Shown here: in pieces, positions 12,407 to 16,191 of the stretch
Layout of the letters: each line of letters begins with the position of its first letter
Numbering within the stretch: position 1 is the first letter of the stretch
Source: CALDSL01 sp039810245
GTDB lineage: Bacteria > Chloroflexota > Anaerolineae > Anaerolineales > Anaerolineaceae
DNA: 16,191 nt
NCBI GenBank assembly: GCA_039810245.1
Contig: JBDHWQ010000040.1
Span: 1 to 16,191 of the forward strand
Direction: 5' to 3'
Notes under the pieces: generated by a model
Database searches by the model: none
Told to the model about the DNA's origin: nothing
Seen by the model: the letters and a program-made list of their open reading frames with translations, nothing else
Made by a program: the position numbers and the translations under genes

Positions 12407-13795
12407 ATGCCGCAGGATTTTGATTCCGCATTAAGCTATTCCAGCCGCTGGCTGGAAATCATCAAGTCCCCCCACGTCACGCAAGAAGAAGGCAAAGACA
12501 TCATCGAGGAAAGCCTGTACAACTTTGCCGAGCACTTCAACCGGGGCTGGCTGGAGTATCGCAAATCGGTGACCGAGGCGGGCGACTACGCCGCCACCGA
12601 ATGGACCGGCCACGGGGCAATCTTCCGTGATGTGCTCGGGCGTGAATTCATCGACTGCCTGGGCGGTTATGGCATGATGGACCTGGGCTGGAGCCACCCG
12701 GATGTGATCGAGGCAGTGGCGGCGCAGCTCAAACGCACCCCCATGCCCAGCCAGGAGTTGATCGACCCGCTGCGCGGCGTACTGGCGCGGCTGATGGCCG
12801 AGATCACCCCCGGTGATATCAAGTACAGCTTTTTCTGCGCCAGCGGCACCGAGTCAATCGAAGGCGCAATCAAGCTGGCCAAGATGCACACGCGCAAAAA
12901 TGGCTTTATCGTGGCGTTGAAGGCGTTTCACGGCAAGACGATGGGCTCGCTGAGCATGATGGGCAAGAAGGATTACCGCCAACCGCCAGGCATGCTCTAC
13001 GGCGGGCCGGTGTACCACGTGCCTTACGGCGACGCCAAAGCGCTGGAACAGCAGCTTGATATTTGCGACAAAGTCGGCGTAGACATCGCCGGTGTGCTGA
13101 TGGAGCCGATCCAGGGCGAGGCCGGAGCGATTGTGCCGCCCGACGATTTCTGGCCCACGGCGCACGAGCTGACCAAACACTACGGCGTGCTGCTCATCGC
13201 TGACGAAGTGCAGACCGGCATGGGCCGCACCGGCAAGATGTGGGGCCTGGAGCACTGGAACGTGCAGCCGGATATCCTTGCAGTAGCCAAGTCGCTGGGC
13301 GGCGGGGTTATGCCCATCAGCGCCTTCTGCTCCAACGAAGAAATCTGGCAGTGCATGATGGACCCCAACCCGTTCATCCACACCACCACCACCGGCGGCG
13401 GCGCGCTGGCGTGCTCGGCAGCCATTGCGGCCATCAACGTGACCCTGCGCGACCGGTTGTGGGAGGTGGCGGCGGAAAAAGGCGCGTACATGCTCAGCCA
13501 CCTGGAAGCCCTGCGCGAGCGCTATCCGGATATCCTGGCCAGGATCACCGGAAAGGGCCTGCTGATTGGTATGCACTTCCGCAGCGGCGAGCTGGGTTAC
13601 AAGACCGCTTCGGGGCTGTTCAAGCGCGGCGTGCTGGTGGCGGGCACACTGATCAGCGCCACCACCATCCGCATCGAGCCGCCGCTGGTCATCACCTATG
13701 AACAGCTCGACCAGGTGCTAGACCGCCTGGAGGAAACATTCAAAGAAATTCAAACCGAATCACAGACGCTGTCGGCCATGCTCCCCGCAGATTAA
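12407..13795 (+). CDS. patA: Putrescine aminotransferase (PatA/YgjG type)
   Basis: A 462-residue class III aminotransferase, close in length and text to E. coli PatA (459). Shared stretches include FLEYRKSVT-like GWLEYRKSVTEAGDY (47-61), EFIDCLGGYG (80-89), SQELIDPLR (115-123), KYSFFCASGTES (139-150), EVQTGMGRTGKM (267-278), Lys295 in AVAKSLGGGVMPIS, and VLVAGTL followed by TIRIEPPL near the C-terminus. It would convert putrescine and 2-oxoglutarate to 4-aminobutanal and glutamate. The E. coli motif FGGNP is TGGGA here (329-333), next to the cofactor-binding Thr residues, so donor preference may differ. GGAGG (12398-12402) supports the start. The 109-nt gap before it holds no certain gene. 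Confidence 0.85.
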   Translation: MPQDFDSALSYSSRWLEIIKSPHVTQEEGKDIIEESLYNFAEHFNRGWLEYRKSVTEAGDYAATEWTGHGAIFRDVLGREFIDCLGGYGMMDLGWSHPDVIEAVAAQLKRTPMPSQELIDPLRGVLARLMAEITPGDIKYSFFCASGTESIEGAIKLAKMHTRKNGFIVALKAFHGKTMGSLSMMGKKDYRQPPGMLYGGPVYHVPYGDAKALEQQLDICDKVGVDIAGVLMEPIQGEAGAIVPPDDFWPTAHELTKHYGVLLIADEVQTGMGRTGKMWGLEHWNVQPDILAVAKSLGGGVMPISAFCSNEEIWQCMMDPNPFIHTTTTGGGALACSAAIAAINVTLRDRLWEVAAEKGAYMLSHLEALRERYPDILARITGKGLLIGMHFRSGELGYKTASGLFKRGVLVAGTLISATTIRIEPPLVITYEQLDQVLDRLEETFKEIQTESQTLSAMLPAD

Positions 13796-13862
13796 TCCTT
13801 GACCGCATGACAGCCAGCTAACTGGACAATTGCATCGCCGGTTGTTTCCACGGAGGAAAAAG

Positions 13863-15551
13863 ATGGTTCTCGGAAGCTACCCGTATGTCTGGTTGGTGGT
13901 GATTTTTATGGTCGCGTTCTTCGCCGTGCGCATGTTTGTCGGCTGGTGGGCCAGCCGCAAGGTGAGCAACACGGCGGATTACGTGGTCGCCGGGCGGCGG
14001 CTGCCGGTTTACATGGCCGCCGCGTCAATCATGGCTACCTGGTTCGCGGCCGAAACGCTCATGGGGGCGTCGTCCACCGCGTATCAATACGGCTTTCAGG
14101 GCGTGGTGTTCGACCCGTTTGGCGCGGCGGCGTGCCTGTTCCTCTCGGGCCTGTTCTTCATCCGCATGATGCGCCGCGCCAAGTACCTGACCCTGGTGGA
14201 CTTCTTCGAACGGCGCTTCAACAAGCCGATGGTGGTGTTCGCCTGTATCGCGCAGATTCTCACCTACTTCGCCTGGACCGGCGCGCAGATCGTGGCGGGC
14301 GGCAACATCGCCCACGCGCTCTTCGGCTGGCCGGTGGAGATCGGCATGATCGGCATCATCGTCATCGTGGCCGCTTACACCACGCTGGGCGGCATGCTGG
14401 CCGATACGATCCTTGACTTTATGCAGATGTTCTTTACCGCCGGCGGTATTACCCTGATCTTCGCCAGCGTGCTGCGCGATGTGGGCGGCTGGTCCGGGCT
14501 GGTGAATGGGGCGGGCTCGCTGTATGTCTCGGACCCCTTCACGCTGATGCCTATTGCCAACGAGGGCTACCTGGGCTACCAGGGGCCGATGGGCTGGATG
14601 TACTGGCTGGCGGCGTGGATGGCGGTGGGGCTGGGCAGCGTGGCCACGCAAGACCTGATGCAGCGCTCGATGTCGGCGCGCAACCAGGCCACCTCGGTCT
14701 ACGGCTCGTACTTCGCCGGGTTCCTGTACCTGTTCTTTGGCATCATGTCGCCCCTGATCGGCATTATGATGTTCAAGCTCAACCCCAACATCGCGCCTGA
14801 CCAGACCGAGTTTCTTCTGGTGACGGCTGCGCTACAGCACCTGGCGCCGGTGTTCACCGCGCTGTTCCTGGCCGCGCTGACCGCGGCGCTGATGAGCACT
14901 TCCGACAGCTCGCTGCTGGCCGGCGCTTCCATTGTCACCGAAAACCTGATCCCGGTCATCATCGGCCGTAAGCTGAACGATAAGGAGTCGCTGCGCGGCA
15001 CGCGCATCATGGTGGTGGTCAACGCGGCGATCGGCATCGTCATTGCCCTGGCCGCCACAACGATCTATGACCTGGCAGTGCTGGCATGGTCGCTGCTGCT
15101 GGTAGGCCTGTTCGTGCCATTCGCGTTCGGCATGTACTGGAAGAAGGCCAATTCCTATGGCGCGATGGCAGCCTTCATCGGCGGTTTCACCATCTGGGCC
15201 CTCTCGGTCTGGTTCTTCATGAACAACGGCATCGGCGGGCCTTCGACCTCGATCGTGTGCGAGGGGGATGCCGACTGCGCCTTCTGGGATGCGGTCTACA
15301 TCGGCTCGTTCGTGGCCTTCGCCTCTTCGCTGATCCTGATGATCGTGGTTTCGCTGGCCACGCAGAAGGTGAGCATACCTAAGCCGATCACCGATTACTA
15401 CGGCAAGCCGCTGGTGTCGAACTTCAAGAATAACGTTGGCTGGCTACCGCTGTGGGATGCGCTGCGCAGGCTGCGCAAGGACGAAGAGGAAGAGCTGGAA
15501 GCTGAAGAACAGATGCCTGTGCCTGCCCCCATGGGCAGCCCGGGAGATTAG
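13863..15551 (+). CDS. Sodium:solute symporter (SSS family), probable amine or amino-acid importer
   Basis: A 562-residue membrane protein with about 13 hydrophobic segments. It begins with an outward-facing short N-terminus and a first helix YPYVWLVVIFMVAFFAVRMF. SSS hallmarks are SNTADYVVAGRRLP (about 37-50), WFAAETLMGASSTAY (62-76), the conserved region YTTLGGMLADTILDFMQM, and LTAALMSTSDSSLLAGASI, which matches the Na+-site helix 8 with paired Ser/Thr. The tail (from about 520) is cytosolic and acidic (DEEEELEAEE). The ATG at 13863 has GGAGG 6 nt upstream; an upstream in-frame start at 13830 has no such site. Its place behind two aminotransferases suggests that it imports their substrate, perhaps putrescine or an omega-amino acid. 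That is inference. Confidence 0.85.
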   Translation: MVLGSYPYVWLVVIFMVAFFAVRMFVGWWASRKVSNTADYVVAGRRLPVYMAAASIMATWFAAETLMGASSTAYQYGFQGVVFDPFGAAACLFLSGLFFIRMMRRAKYLTLVDFFERRFNKPMVVFACIAQILTYFAWTGAQIVAGGNIAHALFGWPVEIGMIGIIVIVAAYTTLGGMLADTILDFMQMFFTAGGITLIFASVLRDVGGWSGLVNGAGSLYVSDPFTLMPIANEGYLGYQGPMGWMYWLAAWMAVGLGSVATQDLMQRSMSARNQATSVYGSYFAGFLYLFFGIMSPLIGIMMFKLNPNIAPDQTEFLLVTAALQHLAPVFTALFLAALTAALMSTSDSSLLAGASIVTENLIPVIIGRKLNDKESLRGTRIMVVVNAAIGIVIALAATTIYDLAVLAWSLLLVGLFVPFAFGMYWKKANSYGAMAAFIGGFTIWALSVWFFMNNGIGGPSTSIVCEGDADCAFWDAVYIGSFVAFASSLILMIVVSLATQKVSIPKPITDYYGKPLVSNFKNNVGWLPLWDALRRLRKDEEEELEAEEQMPVPAPMGSPGD

Positions 15552-15572
15552 ATTTTCTGGAAAGCTGCAAGC

Positions 15573-15606
15573 AGGGCGGGCCGTGCAATTTTTGGCGGCC
15601 CGCCCT
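15573..15606 (+). terminator. Hairpin ending the amine operon
   Basis: AGGGCGGGCCG (15573-15583) pairs perfectly with CGGCCCGCCCT (15596-15606), an 11-bp GC-rich stem with a 12-nt loop, 21 nt after the symporter stop. No T-run follows, so termination may be partial or factor-assisted. It still separates the operon from the next gene. Confidence 0.6.
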
Positions 15607-15649
15607 GACGCGTGTTCTACACGCCTCTGGACTTTCCGGCAGAATGCGG

Positions 15650-15655
15650 TACAAA
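15650..15655 (+). promoter_or_regulatory. Possible -10 box of the dioxygenase-like lipoprotein gene
   Basis: TACAAA lies 7 nt before the ATG at 15663. TGGACT (15628-15633) is a possible -35 box at 16-bp spacing. If real, the message is leaderless, since the GGGAG at 15657-15661 is too close to the ATG to act as a normal ribosome site. Confidence 0.35.
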
Positions 15656-15662
15656 TGGGAGC

Positions 15663-16191
15663 ATGAAACGACCAACTCTGCTCCCTCGCTTTTTCCGCGG
15701 GCTGCCGCTGTGCGGCCTGCTTTTTCTGCTGCTGGCACTCGCTGCCTGTGGCGGCGGTGGCGGCTCCGCCCAACCCACGCCCACCGGCAGCCAGGGCGCC
15801 TGCTCGGTGGCTGTGCCGTGTGATACCACGCCATCGCCCCAGGTCACGCCTACCCAGGTAGGCCCGGCCGCTCCCAGCGCCGCGGCTGCCACGCCGGTGT
15901 CAGACGCGGGCAGCGTGCCCGTCTCCGGCACGCCGGCCTGCACCGCCCCGGCCAGCCTGACGCCACCTTCTACCGAGGGCCCATATTACAGCCCCAACCC
16001 GCCCGAGAACAGCAACCTGGCCGGCGATCTGCCGGGGCAGCGCCTGCTGCTCAGCGGCTACGTGCTGGACACGAACTGCCAGCCGGTGGCCGGCGCGCGG
16101 GTAGACTTCTGGCAGGCCGACAGCGCCGGCCAGTACGATAACGCCGGTTACACCCTGCGCGGTTACCAGATCACCGCCGCGGACGGCTCGT
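15663..16191 (+). CDS. Secreted intradiol dioxygenase-like lipoprotein, cut by the window edge
   Basis: The first 176 residues of a gene that runs off the right edge with no stop. The signal peptide is basic, then LLFLLLALAAC with the lipobox Cys at 29. A Ser/Thr/Pro/Ala linker (30-98) follows. The domain start TPPSTEGPYYSP (100-111), then LLLSGYVLDTNCQPVAGARV (128-147), then DFWQADSAGQYDNAGYTLRG (148-167) matches the protocatechuate/catechol intradiol dioxygenase beta-sandwich. Tyr158 aligns with the first iron-ligand Tyr of those enzymes; the second Tyr and the two His lie beyond the window. Such a protein would sit on the outer face of the cytoplasmic membrane, where an aromatic ring-cleaving role is not established. 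Confidence 0.85.
   Translation, partial: MKRPTLLPRFFRGLPLCGLLFLLLALAACGGGGGSAQPTPTGSQGACSVAVPCDTTPSPQVTPTQVGPAAPSAAAATPVSDAGSVPVSGTPACTAPASLTPPSTEGPYYSPNPPENSNLAGDLPGQRLLLSGYVLDTNCQPVAGARVDFWQADSAGQYDNAGYTLRGYQITAADGS

Noticed and set aside
13799..13830. Separate promoter before the symporter gene (TTGACC and GACAAT)
   Set aside because: The spacing of 20 bp is too long for a normal promoter and the gene lies close behind patA, so operon read-through is simpler.
1..16191. CRISPR array, tRNA, rRNA, insertion sequence or prophage genes
   Set aside because: No regularly spaced repeats, cloverleaf genes, transposase or integrase motifs were recognised in any frame.

Overview
The window looks like a chromosomal segment of a GC-rich (about 60-65% by eye) bacterium, most plausibly of the phylum Chloroflexota (Anaerolineae-like). 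This is inferred from the style of its genes: lipoproteins with long Thr/Pro/Ala linkers, a CSLREA-type beta-helix lipoprotein, a PadR plus HAAS-domain membrane protein pair, and COG4586/4587/3694-type ABC exporters. No rRNA, tRNA, CRISPR array, insertion sequence or prophage gene was seen. It holds 17 complete genes and one gene cut by the right edge.

Layout. (1) 87-1560, plus strand: a PadR regulator and a HAAS-domain multi-pass membrane protein in an overlapping operon. It starts at a consensus sigma-70 promoter that is covered by an inverted repeat and ends at a good hairpin terminator. (2) 1632-3113: a secreted beta-helix lipoprotein, then a long hairpin shared with the convergent operon. 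(3) 3125-6111, minus strand: a sulfur-metabolism operon read in the order PocR-domain regulator, sulfide:quinone oxidoreductase (SQR), TusE/DsrC-like sulfur carrier, DsrE-family protein. (4) 6112-6244: a compact divergent control region with two near-identical ATAAC-type palindromes 33 bp apart and a separate TGACATT inverted repeat. (5) 6245-9692, plus strand: a regulator with two MerR-type DNA-binding domains, then an ABC exporter of one ATPase and two permeases. (6) 9689-10285, minus strand: a YefM-YoeB toxin-antitoxin module whose operator has the long-plus-short TGTACA palindrome layout known from E. coli. (7) 10396-15606, plus strand: an Lrp/AsnC regulator, a GabT-like aminotransferase, a putrescine aminotransferase (PatA type) and a sodium:solute symporter. 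This is probably a polyamine or omega-amino acid uptake and catabolism unit. (8) 15663 to the edge: the start of a secreted intradiol dioxygenase-like lipoprotein.

How the parts work together. In the sulfur operon, SQR would oxidise sulfide and pass electrons to quinone. The sulfane sulfur would go to the DsrE-type and TusE/DsrC-like carriers, and the Cys-rich PocR protein is the likely sensor. In the amine operon, PatA would deaminate putrescine to 4-aminobutanal and the GabT-like enzyme would act on GABA or a related omega-amino acid; the aldehyde dehydrogenase needed between them is not in the window. Each functional block carries its own regulator.

The items most worth a second look are the PocR-controlled SQR/DsrC/DsrE operon with its paired operators, the double-MerR regulator, and the YefM-YoeB operator. 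None is certainly new. All assignments come from reading the sequence, without database searches.
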